NCBI GenBank assembly: GCA_030635995.1
Contig: DAOVXU010000017.1
Coordinates: 1 to 14,556, forward strand
Length of the DNA: 14,556 bases
Direction of reading: 5' to 3'
DNA from: Arcobacter sp.
GTDB lineage: Bacteria; Campylobacterota; Campylobacteria; Campylobacterales; Arcobacteraceae
In this document: in pieces, positions 7,614-14,556 of the stretch
Position numbering within the stretch: the stretch's first letter is position 1
Layout: each line of letters starts with the position of its first letter
The notes under the pieces: generated by a model
The model's database searches: none
What the model was told of the DNA's origin: nothing
What the model saw: only the letters and a program-made list of their open reading frames with translations
Translations under genes and position numbers: made by a program

Positions 7614-7637
7614 GAAAAAGAGAATATTCTCTTTTTC
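7614..7637. terminator. Rho-independent terminator, 24-bp perfect palindrome
   Basis: The half-site GAAAAAGAGAAT is followed at once by its exact reverse complement ATTCTCTTTTTC, 17 bp after the stop of the ATP-grasp/HhH gene. The right arm carries its own T-run and the left arm an A-run, so the hairpin could stop transcription in both directions. It ends the argG to ATP-grasp operon and separates it from the M14 peptidase gene. A second weak stem, TAGTAAAT...ATTTACTA (7642-7667), follows. Confidence 0.8.
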
Positions 7638-7706
7638 TTAATAGTAAATAAATAGAATAATTTACTATAAAATCAGCTAAAATATTTAATCCCATACTAA
7701 CCATTA

Positions 7707-7745
7707 TTAAGATATACTAATAGTTATATATAATAAATTATAGGA
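7707..7745 (+). promoter_or_regulatory. Possible promoter and RBS of the M14 peptidase gene
   Basis: After the terminator, a TATAAT hexamer at 7729-7734 lies 23 bp before the ATG, with a poor -35 candidate TTAAGA at 7707-7712 (16 bp spacer). AGGA at 7742-7745 is a modest ribosome-binding site. Together with the upstream terminator this suggests an independent transcription unit for 7758-10862. The whole gap is too AT-rich for strong confidence. Confidence 0.4.
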
Positions 7746-7757
7746 TTAAAATTACTA

Positions 7758-10337
7758 ATGAAACAACAATATAAATCATATCAACAAACTTGTGATTTTT
7801 TACAGGAATGTGTTAAGAACTATCCAGAATTAATCACAATAAAATCAATTGGAAAAACTTGGGAAAAAAGAGATATCTTACTTGCTACTATATCCCTAAA
7901 TGTTGAAAATGCAAATCTAAAACCTGCCCTACTTTATACAGGTACTATCCATGCAAGAGAATGGATAGGAAATGAATTAGCAGTTTCTTTTATAGATTAT
8001 TTACTTAAAAATTATAATACAAATCCAAAGATTTTAAAAACATTAACTAAAAATACACTTTATATTGTACCTTGTCTAAATCCTGATGGATTTGAATATA
8101 GTCATGCTCATTTTTCATTTTGGAGAAAAAATAGAAGAGATAATGGTGATGGTACTTTTGGAGTTGATTTAAATAGAAATTTTTCTATAGGTTATCAAAA
8201 GTCTACTGATACTGCTTCAAATGTATATAGTGGTCCTAAACCATTTAGCGAACCAGAAACATCAGCTATGAAAAATTTTGTTGATAATCATTCAAATATT
8301 ACACTTGCTTTAGATTATCATTCTCAAGGAAATGTATTTTTTCCTGCACATAATTTTACACATGAAGCTGAAATTGAAGGAACAGACCTTAATACTATTT
8401 GTGCCAATATGAATTATGAGATACATAAAGTTACAGGTAGAAAATATGGTATACATAGAGGAAAACCACCAACTAAACTTATAAGTGGTAGTGGAAGAGA
8501 ATATTATTATAGTAAAGGTATTATATCTGTTGTTGTGGAAGTAGGAACTAGAAATATTCCTGATTTTATGCAAAATATGAAAGAGAGTATAGATGAAAAT
8601 ATTCCTGCTTTACTACATACATTTAGTGAAGCTCAGAATTATTCCAAACATGCTCCTAAAAGAGTTGAAAACTTTCATATAGATAACTTTAATGCAAATG
8701 AAGTTACATTAGCTTGGGATTATTCTTGTAATAAAGATATATATTTCCAAATTTTTAGAAATACAGAAAATAAAGAAGCTTGTAATGAATCAAATCTTAT
8801 TTGTGAAACATATAATAAAACTTTTACAGATATACAACTTCAAAGTGGTACTGGATATTATTATTATATAAGAGCAGTTAATAACTTGACTCAAGTAAAA
8901 TCACCATTTGCACCAAAAACAAAAATAAAAACACTTCTTGAAGCAGATGAATTTAGTAAAACTATTTTTCCATCTCCAAATGAAGTTGGTTATGTAGCAA
9001 GTAGATTAATTGAAACAAATAGAAAGCACTTTGGATTAAATTCACTTTTTATAGGTATAAATGAAACAAAAGGTATAAGTTATGGTGTTATGCAATTTAA
9101 TATTGATAATATACCTAAAGATGCCATTATAAAAGATGTAAGAATCTCTTTATATCCACTAAATAGAGTAAATGCTAAAATTGAAAAATTTGGGGAATGG
9201 TCTATATCTTTTGTTGATAATGAAAGTGTATCTGAACTTAGTGATTATGAACAAATAAATAATGCAAAGATTATAGAAACACTTGGTCAAACTATACCTT
9301 CTGAACAATTAACACAGGGGAAATGGAGCCATTGGAATTTTAATAGCAATGAGAAAGATATATTACAAAAAGAATTAAAAAGTGGTAAATTATTATTTAG
9401 AATTCAAGGACCAACTACATTACCAGAGGGTAGAGATAGTCAAATGATGATGTTTGATCTAGGTTATGGAAATTTTGGAGGTGGTATACACTATAGACCA
9501 AATATAGATATAAAATACACAATACCAAGTGATGAAATAATATTGGAAGCATCTGCTATTACTACTATTGGAAAAGATGAAATTAAAGAAGATAATTTAA
9601 TTTGTGGTTTTGATAAAAATAATAATAAGATTTATGGATTAATGGAATTTGACCTTAGTGTTTTACCAAATCCAAATGAAACAATAATTACAGATAGTTA
9701 TATAGAGATTAAAAATAAAAGTGCAACAAAAACAAAATATGATATAAGATACAATGTTGAATTTGTTGATGTTGACAATACATCATATGAATCAATTCAA
9801 AATAGAGATAGAATTGAATTTATAGGATATGAAGTGAGTAGAAGTGATCTGCAAAAAAATAAAACACATAAATTTATTTTTGATTATTATTCTATGCTTG
9901 CATTAGAAAATGTACATAAAGAAAATAAAAATGCTAAATTTATTATTAAAGCAACAGCTTCAGATATAAAAAATCATATAGTAGATTGGTATGCTAAAGA
10001 TAATAAAAATAGTGTTAAATTAGTAATTAAATACATAAAAAGAAGAAAAGAACCTGTCTTTACAGTAAGTGATGTAAAATATTCTATAGAAAATAATAAA
10101 ATTAAACTTAGATGGGAAAACCCTACTTGCGATGATTTTAAAGGTGTTTATGTTGTAAGAAATAGATTTCATAAGCCAAAGAATCATCTTGATGGAGATA
10201 AAATATTTGCAGGTAGAGATAGTTATACTTTTGATGATTTTGGGAGTGTAAGTATTTCAAAATATTATGCAATATTTACATATGATGATATGCCAAACTA
10301 TAGTGAACCCATAACAATAGAATATAAAGGAATATAA
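7758..10337 (+). CDS. M14 zinc carboxypeptidase with FN3-like and DNRLRE-like domains
   Basis: An 859-residue multidomain protein. Residues about 5-290 are a complete M14 carboxypeptidase A-type domain: zinc ligands His65 and Glu68 in HAREW and His188 in DYHSQG, substrate-binding Arg residues in FWRKNRR (121-127) and VDLNRNF (136-142), and catalytic Glu261 in VVVEVG. All key residues are present. It is followed by a fibronectin type III-like domain (about 303-392). Two segments (about 400-590 and 595-760) resemble the DNRLRE beta-sandwich found in secreted proteins. A last FN3-like domain (about 766-855) reaches the C-terminus. There is no signal peptide or propeptide: the peptidase domain begins within a few residues of the ATG, and an in-frame TAA at 7734-7736 rules out an upstream extension. 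The accessory domains suggest a surface or secreted enzyme, the missing signal a cytoplasmic one; this is unresolved. The carbonic-anhydrase-like gene starts at the next base. Confidence 0.9.
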   Translation: MKQQYKSYQQTCDFLQECVKNYPELITIKSIGKTWEKRDILLATISLNVENANLKPALLYTGTIHAREWIGNELAVSFIDYLLKNYNTNPKILKTLTKNTLYIVPCLNPDGFEYSHAHFSFWRKNRRDNGDGTFGVDLNRNFSIGYQKSTDTASNVYSGPKPFSEPETSAMKNFVDNHSNITLALDYHSQGNVFFPAHNFTHEAEIEGTDLNTICANMNYEIHKVTGRKYGIHRGKPPTKLISGSGREYYYSKGIISVVVEVGTRNIPDFMQNMKESIDENIPALLHTFSEAQNYSKHAPKRVENFHIDNFNANEVTLAWDYSCNKDIYFQIFRNTENKEACNESNLICETYNKTFTDIQLQSGTGYYYYIRAVNNLTQVKSPFAPKTKIKTLLEADEFSKTIFPSPNEVGYVASRLIETNRKHFGLNSLFIGINETKGISYGVMQFNIDNIPKDAIIKDVRISLYPLNRVNAKIEKFGEWSISFVDNESVSELSDYEQINNAKIIETLGQTIPSEQLTQGKWSHWNFNSNEKDILQKELKSGKLLFRIQGPTTLPEGRDSQMMMFDLGYGNFGGGIHYRPNIDIKYTIPSDEIILEASAITTIGKDEIKEDNLICGFDKNNNKIYGLMEFDLSVLPNPNETIITDSYIEIKNKSATKTKYDIRYNVEFVDVDNTSYESIQNRDRIEFIGYEVSRSDLQKNKTHKFIFDYYSMLALENVHKENKNAKFIIKATASDIKNHIVDWYAKDNKNSVKLVIKYIKRRKEPVFTVSDVKYSIENNKIKLRWENPTCDDFKGVYVVRNRFHKPKNHLDGDKIFAGRDSYTFDDFGSVSISKYYAIFTYDDMPNYSEPITIEYKGI

Positions 10338-10862
10338 ATGTTATTAAAATTTAAAAAATGGTTTCCTAAAGTTAAAAAATCAGCTTGGATAGCTCCAAGT
10401 GCTGATGTAATTGGAAATGTAAAAATAGGAAAAGATAGCTCAATTTGGTTTGGTGTAGTGATACGAGGTGATGTTCATAAAATCAGAATTGGAAAAAGAA
10501 CATCTATTCAAGATCTTAGTATGGTTCATGTTACTCATTATAAAAAAGAAGATATGAGTGATGGAAACCCAACAATTATAGGTGATGATGTAACAATTGG
10601 ACATAAAGTTATGCTTCATGGTTGTACAATTGAAAATGGTTGTCTAATCGGTATGAGTGCAACTATATTAGATGGTGCAATTATAGGGGAAGGTTCTATC
10701 GTAGGAGCTCATTCTTTAGTAACATCAAATAAAGTTTTTCCACCAAATAGTCTAATTATGGGAAGTCCTGCAAAAGTTGTAAAAACACTAAGTAAAGAAG
10801 AAGTAGAGAATTTAATAGCTCATGCTGGTCGATATGTTAAATTTAAAGATGAATATAAATAG
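10338..10862 (+). CDS. Gamma-carbonic anhydrase-like protein (YrdA/PaaY type)
   Basis: A 174-residue left-handed beta-helix protein of the gamma-class carbonic anhydrase family, expected to be a cytoplasmic trimer with a metal between subunits. The hexapeptide-repeat turns (for example VIGNVKIGKDSSIWFG and IIGEGSIVGAHSLV) are clear. The three zinc-binding histidines are in place: His64 in SMVHVTH and His89 and His94 in IGHKVMLHG. GSPAKVVK near 142-149 is the standard end of the helix, and a C-terminal alpha helix follows. Many YrdA/PaaY relatives show weak or no carbonic anhydrase activity, and some act as thioesterases, so the activity is uncertain although the metal site is intact. It starts directly after the M14 stop with an RBS AAAGGA (10326-10331) inside that gene, so the two are co-translated. 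The link to a carboxypeptidase is not understood and may be incidental. Confidence 0.93.
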   Translation: MLLKFKKWFPKVKKSAWIAPSADVIGNVKIGKDSSIWFGVVIRGDVHKIRIGKRTSIQDLSMVHVTHYKKEDMSDGNPTIIGDDVTIGHKVMLHGCTIENGCLIGMSATILDGAIIGEGSIVGAHSLVTSNKVFPPNSLIMGSPAKVVKTLSKEEVENLIAHAGRYVKFKDEYK

Positions 10863-10883
10863 TATTTAAATACTATTTATATT
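10852..10883. terminator. 32-bp perfect palindrome, probable bidirectional terminator
   Basis: The half-site AATATAAATAGTATTT is followed directly by its exact reverse complement, giving a 32-bp perfect palindrome. It starts within the last three codons of the gamma-carbonic anhydrase gene, includes its TAG stop, and lies 30 bp before the end of the convergent receiver-kinase gene. The position suggests a shared terminator for converging transcripts. The hairpin is almost purely A/T and no long T-run follows on either strand, so it is atypical as an intrinsic terminator. Confidence 0.6.
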
Positions 10884-10913
10884 ATTTCGAAAAAGTCTAA
10901 AAGGTGAAAAAGT

Positions 10914-12041
10914 TTATTCTATAGGCAAGCTAACTATAAACTCTGCTCCAGTATATTGATTTCCATCATATTCATAATTAATATTATTAGCTTCAACAGT
11001 TCCATCCATACCATCAACAATAAATCTATATGTTAAATGAAGCCCGAGTCCTACCCCTTGAGCACTATGTTTAGTAGTGGTATATGGCTCAAAAATTTTT
11101 GGTAATATATCATTTGATATACCACCACCATTATCTTTTATTTTTATAATTACTATATCATTTATCAATTCACTTGTGATAAATATATATTTACTATTAT
11201 TATTTGTAGATATTAATATATCTTTTGAGTTTTCAAAGATATTCATTAAGCATTGAATTAATTCATTTTTATAACTACATATCTTAATATTATCTTTTAA
11301 ATCCAATATTATTTCTATACCAGAATCTTTAATAGAATATGCAATTAAATCTAAAAAACTATCTATAATATCCTCTATTCTAAATACTCTTTTTATACTA
11401 TCTTGCTTTATTAAATTATTAAAATCTTCAAGAACTGTTGATAAATATTGAGTACTTTTATCAATTGAATTACAAAAACTATTTAATTGATCATTATTTA
11501 AAGAGGTAAGTTCATTTTGTAGTTTTATAGCTGAAGCACTTGAAGAAATAACAGATAAAGGTTGTCTCCACTGATGCCCTATATTTCCTATTAGTTCCCC
11601 TAATGCTGCCATTTTTTGAGTTTCTATTAACTGCATTAAATGTTTTTTGTGATCAGTTTTTAAATTTATTTGTCCTATGATTTTTTTTAGTTTTGATTCT
11701 AACATATCTAAATCAATTGGCTTTAATAAGTAACCCTCAACTTGACACTCAATCGCATCTATAAAATAATGACTTTCACTATGTGCTGTTGTTAATATAA
11801 TATGTTGATTTTCATCAATCGTTTTTATATGTTTAGTCATCTCTATACCATTCATATTTGGCATATTTATATCTGATATAACAATATCAATTTGATTTTC
11901 TTTATATAGTTCAAATCCTTCACGTCCATCAACAGCAACATATAATTTACTTGAAAAATACTCCAGAAAGTTAGTTAATTCATCTCTTACTTGCTTCTCG
12001 TCTTCCACATATAATATTGTTGGTTTTTTATCACTTCCCAC
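10914..12041 (-). CDS. Soluble receiver-histidine kinase fusion (REC-HisKA-HATPase), second copy
   Basis: A 375-residue cytoplasmic protein with the same architecture as the one at 1565-2701. The REC domain (about 7-122) has Glu13/Asp14, phospho-acceptor Asp57 in SDINMPNMNG, Thr84/Thr85 and Lys107 in LLKPID. The H-box is IGHQWRQPLSVIS with His156. The ATPase domain shows Asn267/Asn271 (N-box, with NS in place of NA), DNGGG (303-307), FEPYTTT (317-323) and the G2 variant GVGLGL (329-334). There is no membrane segment. It starts with GTG and a strong Shine-Dalgarno AAAGGAG (12049-12055, 7 bp spacing) that lies inside the end of the upstream kinase gene; the two genes overlap by 11 bp. It probably works downstream of or beside that membrane kinase in one phosphorelay. 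No DNA-binding output regulator is present in the window. Confidence 0.92.
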   Translation of the reverse strand: MGSDKKPTILYVEDEKQVRDELTNFLEYFSSKLYVAVDGREGFELYKENQIDIVISDINMPNMNGIEMTKHIKTIDENQHIILTTAHSESHYFIDAIECQVEGYLLKPIDLDMLESKLKKIIGQINLKTDHKKHLMQLIETQKMAALGELIGNIGHQWRQPLSVISSSASAIKLQNELTSLNNDQLNSFCNSIDKSTQYLSTVLEDFNNLIKQDSIKRVFRIEDIIDSFLDLIAYSIKDSGIEIILDLKDNIKICSYKNELIQCLMNIFENSKDILISTNNNSKYIFITSELINDIVIIKIKDNGGGISNDILPKIFEPYTTTKHSAQGVGLGLHLTYRFIVDGMDGTVEANNINYEYDGNQYTGAEFIVSLPIE

Positions 12042-13899
12042 TTTTCTTCTCCTTTAAAAAATTTATTACAAAACAAGCACCATTGTCTGTATTTGACACG
12101 CCAATATTACTGTTCATATTATCTATAATCATTTTTGACATATAAAGCCCCATACCAGTACCTTTACCTTGTGCCTTTGTAGTATAATATGGTTCAAATA
12201 CCCTATCAATTATATCAATAGGAATGCCACCTGCATTATCACATATTGTAATACTTCCATAATTTAGTTGTATAACTATATTACCATTATCAATATTATT
12301 TTCTACTATTGCATCTTTTGCATTACTTATTAAATTTAATACAACTTGTTGGAATTCACTTTTAAATCCATGGATAGTAAAATCATCACCCTCTATTGAT
12401 AGATTAATATTAACACTGTTAAGTTGTGCCCATTGTATAGAAACTGTATCTTCAATAGCTTGTTTTATACTAAAATCTATCATATTTTTATCTGTTCTAA
12501 AAAAGTTTCTAAAATCATCTATAGTTTTGGACATAAAATTTATAGTCTTTTTATTCTTAACTATATAATTACCTATAAACTCTTCATCTATTTTATTAGC
12601 TTTAAAATCATATTTAAGATTCTGTATACTTAATGATATTGCATTTAAAGGTTGTCTCCACTGATGTGCAATAGCCCCTATCATCTCACCCATTTGAGCC
12701 ATTTTCTTAGATTGAAATAATTTTTTTTCGATCTCTTTACTTTTCCCGACCTCTTCTTTTATTCGATATTCTAAGTTTTCATTTATCTCTTTTAAATCTT
12801 CACTAATTTTATTTAAACTTTGTGTTTTCTTCTCAACTTCAATCTCTAATTCTTTTTTATAAGTTAAATTTTTATATATGAAATAAAATAAAAATACCAT
12901 AACTATAAAAATAATAATATTTGAATATTTATAATACTTAATCAAATTATAAATATTGTCATTATTAGTATATGCTACAATATATGCGGCAACATCATTT
13001 TTCAATGTATCTTTTATAGGTAAAAATGATATTACTTTGATTGTATTTTTATCTTCTACATATACTGCAAAAGATCTTTTTAAAGACATTTTTTTACTAA
13101 TCTCTTTTTTTAAAGGATTGATTATATTAATTTTAGTGTGTTGAAGCTGATCATTATTTGTATGTTTAGTTAAAGCAAACATATAATCATTATGTTCAAT
13201 ACTTGGAATATATTTTTGTATTAAATCTTTAGCTTCCCATGTTTTTACATTAAAAATGTCTTTATTAACTAAAAAATGTGAATGTATCTTATTTACGCTT
13301 AATAATTTTTCTTGAATAGCATATGAAGCTAAAGATATTTCAACGGCACCTAGATAATTATTTTTATCAGTTAAATTTTTATTAAATTCTTTAAACAGTG
13401 GAAATACATATCTAAAAGCATGAGTTGTTCTCCCTTGCTCAAATCCAACAATCTCTTTTTTTGTAGAGTTAGTATACTTAAAACTATATCGGATATCTGC
13501 TATATTATCTCCATATTTACTAGGCTTATGCATTCTTAAAAAAGAGTTATTGTTTGGAAATACAAATTGCAACTGCAATATTCCCCTTATCTTTAGCCTA
13601 TTATACCTAGGAATTAAGAGTTTATATAACTCTTTTCTTAAAATAACTCTTTCTTCTTTATTGCTGTTTTTGGCTTTTGAAAATACTTCTATTATTTTTT
13701 TATGGTTCTGTATTAAAACTCTAATACTTTGCACATCATTAACAAAATAATCCATTGTTAAATCATAATGCAATTTTAACTCTTTAATCTGTTTATTTAA
13801 TTCTAAATTTATTCTTTCATTTTTGGTTTCACTATTTAAATAAAAGAATATTGAATAAAAAATAACAAAAAGTGATGACATTATTACTTTTAATCTCAA
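12031..13899 (-). CDS. Membrane sensor histidine kinase with dCache-like periplasmic domain
   Basis: A membrane sensor kinase of about 622 residues (numbering below is for the 624-residue frame from 13905). TM1 is about 5-24. The periplasmic region (25-324) has motifs of a double-Cache sensor (dCache_3 type): LQFVFPNNNSFLRMHKP with KYGD, GFEQGR and AFRYVFPLF. TM2 is about 326-345, followed by a long charged coiled coil (348-400). The kinase has His414 in IAHQWRQPLNAIS, N-box Asn524/Asn528, DNAGG (556-560), FEPYYTT (570-576) and GTGMGL (582-587). The frame opens at a TTG at 13905, but the RBS AAAAGG (13907-13912) is only 1 bp from it; the TTG at 13899 has 7-bp spacing and is preferred. The ATG at 13881 would remove the basic residues before TM1. 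The ligand is unknown; it pairs with the overlapping receiver-kinase gene. Confidence 0.92.
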   Translation of the reverse strand: MRLKVIMSSLFVIFYSIFFYLNSETKNERINLELNKQIKELKLHYDLTMDYFVNDVQSIRVLIQNHKKIIEVFSKAKNSNKEERVILRKELYKLLIPRYNRLKIRGILQLQFVFPNNNSFLRMHKPSKYGDNIADIRYSFKYTNSTKKEIVGFEQGRTTHAFRYVFPLFKEFNKNLTDKNNYLGAVEISLASYAIQEKLLSVNKIHSHFLVNKDIFNVKTWEAKDLIQKYIPSIEHNDYMFALTKHTNNDQLQHTKINIINPLKKEISKKMSLKRSFAVYVEDKNTIKVISFLPIKDTLKNDVAAYIVAYTNNDNIYNLIKYYKYSNIIIFIVMVFLFYFIYKNLTYKKELEIEVEKKTQSLNKISEDLKEINENLEYRIKEEVGKSKEIEKKLFQSKKMAQMGEMIGAIAHQWRQPLNAISLSIQNLKYDFKANKIDEEFIGNYIVKNKKTINFMSKTIDDFRNFFRTDKNMIDFSIKQAIEDTVSIQWAQLNSVNINLSIEGDDFTIHGFKSEFQQVVLNLISNAKDAIVENNIDNGNIVIQLNYGSITICDNAGGIPIDIIDRVFEPYYTTKAQGKGTGMGLYMSKMIIDNMNSNIGVSNTDNGACFVINFLKEKKSGK

Positions 13900-13906
13900 A
13901 TTCAAA

Positions 13907-13912
13907 CCTTTT
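13907..13912 (-). promoter_or_regulatory. RBS that decides the kinase start (TTG)
   Basis: AAAAGG on the minus strand. It lies 1 bp from the longest possible TTG start and 7 bp from the in-frame TTG at 13899-13897, so the second TTG is the better initiation codon. Confidence 0.5.
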
Positions 13913-14081
13913 CAACTATTATTTTTAAGTTACATATTTAATACTATTTTAACTAAAAACATATAATTTATAGGCAATTTTATAAAATAATACCAAAGTA
14001 ATTAAATTCTTACTCTTAATAAAAACATAATCACAATGGGAATATAATTGATGAAGTTATAAATACCATAAAGGGCAGAAT
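13913..14081. promoter_or_regulatory. Divergent promoter region between sensor kinase and lipoprotein gene
   Basis: A non-coding AT-rich gap between divergently transcribed genes, which must hold promoters for both. For the plus strand, TATAAT at 14043-14048 lies 33 bp before the ATG, and the RBS AAGGG is at 14071-14075. For the minus strand, TATAAA read from 13972 to 13967 is a candidate -10, giving a leader of about 60 nt. No convincing -35 boxes, operators or RNA elements are seen. Confidence 0.4.
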
Positions 14082-14556
14082 ATGTTTAATTTTATAAAAG
14101 TAAAGGTCTTAATATTAAGTATATTGGGCATATTTCTTTGGTCAGGATGTTCAGCAACTACAACTAAACATATCCTAGTATCAAGTAATAGTACACAAAC
14201 CAATAGCTCAATAAATAGTTATCTTGAATCTATCAAAGAATCTAAGCCAAAATTAATAGTTTTCTTAAATAGTTTCCCTAAAGGGGCAGATTTACATAAT
14301 CATGCTAGCGGAGCAGCTTATATTGAATTTGGACTAGAATATGCAGTAAAAAATGGTTATTATTACAATATCAATAAACTAAAAATTATTGCATCTTCAG
14401 ATGATATAAAACATTCAAATATAGAAGGTTGTGACTCATCATCTGCGAATAATATCTGTTTAATTAAAGTTAGTAAGCTTATATCTAATCCTAAAATGCT
14501 TGCTAAATTCTTAGATATTGCAAGTATGAGAGGATGGCACCAAAATACTGCAAATG
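14082..14556 (+). CDS. Adenosine deaminase-like lipoprotein (3' partial)
   Basis: The first 158 residues of a longer protein cut by the window edge. The N-terminus is a signal peptide with basic and hydrophobic parts (FIKVKVLILSILGIFL) ending in LWSGC, with the probable lipidated Cys at 23. The Trp at -3 is unusual for a lipobox, although the small residues at -2 and -1 fit. A Ser/Thr-rich spacer (24-45) precedes the start of a metal-dependent amidohydrolase domain: FPKGADLHNHASGA (65-78), with the HxH metal pair His72/His74 as in the adenosine deaminase / ADGF-like family. It is expected to be exported and membrane-anchored, deaminating a nucleoside outside the cytoplasm, but the remaining metal and catalytic residues are beyond the window and the substrate is not certain. 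The start is supported by RBS AAGGG (14071-14075, 6 bp spacing). Confidence 0.78.
   Translation, partial: MFNFIKVKVLILSILGIFLWSGCSATTTKHILVSSNSTQTNSSINSYLESIKESKPKLIVFLNSFPKGADLHNHASGAAYIEFGLEYAVKNGYYYNINKLKIIASSDDIKHSNIEGCDSSSANNICLIKVSKLISNPKMLAKFLDIASMRGWHQNTAN

Noticed and set aside
10889..10913. Direct repeat GAAAAAGT (10889-10896 and 10906-10913)
   Set aside because: Two 8-bp copies of an A-rich word in an AT-rich gap are easily explained by chance.
1..14556. CRISPR arrays, tRNA or rRNA genes, insertion sequences, riboswitches
   Set aside because: No regularly spaced repeats, no GC-rich structured RNA islands (which stand out in such AT-rich DNA), no transposase motifs, and all intergenic gaps are under 200 bp.

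Overview
This window is about 14.6 kb of very AT-rich, densely packed bacterial DNA. The codon bias, the many histidine kinases with an HQWRQPL-type H-box, and the style of the signalling, argG and lipoprotein genes suggest a Campylobacterota bacterium of the Arcobacter group. This assignment is inferred from sequence character alone. I see no rRNA, tRNA, CRISPR array, insertion sequence or phage gene.

Layout. (1) 1-2701 (+) is a signalling operon: the C-terminal end of a hybrid histidine kinase with two receiver domains, a CheR-type methyltransferase, and a soluble receiver-kinase fusion. (2) 2768-7597 (+) is a tight operon of argG, a 41-residue lipoprotein, a CPG2-like M20 carboxypeptidase, and two different RimK-like ATP-grasp proteins. 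It ends at a strong palindromic terminator (7614-7637). (3) 7758-10862 (+) holds a large multidomain M14 zinc carboxypeptidase without a signal peptide, followed directly by a gamma-carbonic anhydrase-like protein. It ends in a 32-bp perfect palindrome. (4) 13899-10914 (-) is a convergent two-gene operon: a membrane histidine kinase with a dCache-like sensor, then a second soluble receiver-kinase fusion paralogous to the one in block 1. (5) 14082-end (+) is the start of a lipoprotein related to adenosine deaminases, cut by the window edge.

How the genes may work together. Blocks 1 and 4 look like multistep phosphorelays: a sensor kinase is paired with a soluble REC-kinase protein that could receive and re-emit phosphoryl signals. 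The most interesting part is block 2 with its neighbour block 3. Two ATP-dependent carboxylate-amine ligases and a glutamate-carboxypeptidase-like M20 enzyme are co-transcribed, and an M14 carboxypeptidase lies next door. This is the gene content expected of a system that adds amino acids (perhaps glutamate) to a protein or small molecule and removes them again. The second ligase carries a helix-hairpin-helix tail and lacks the usual metal-binding Asn, so it may be a divergent or regulatory partner. The substrate cannot be read from the sequence.
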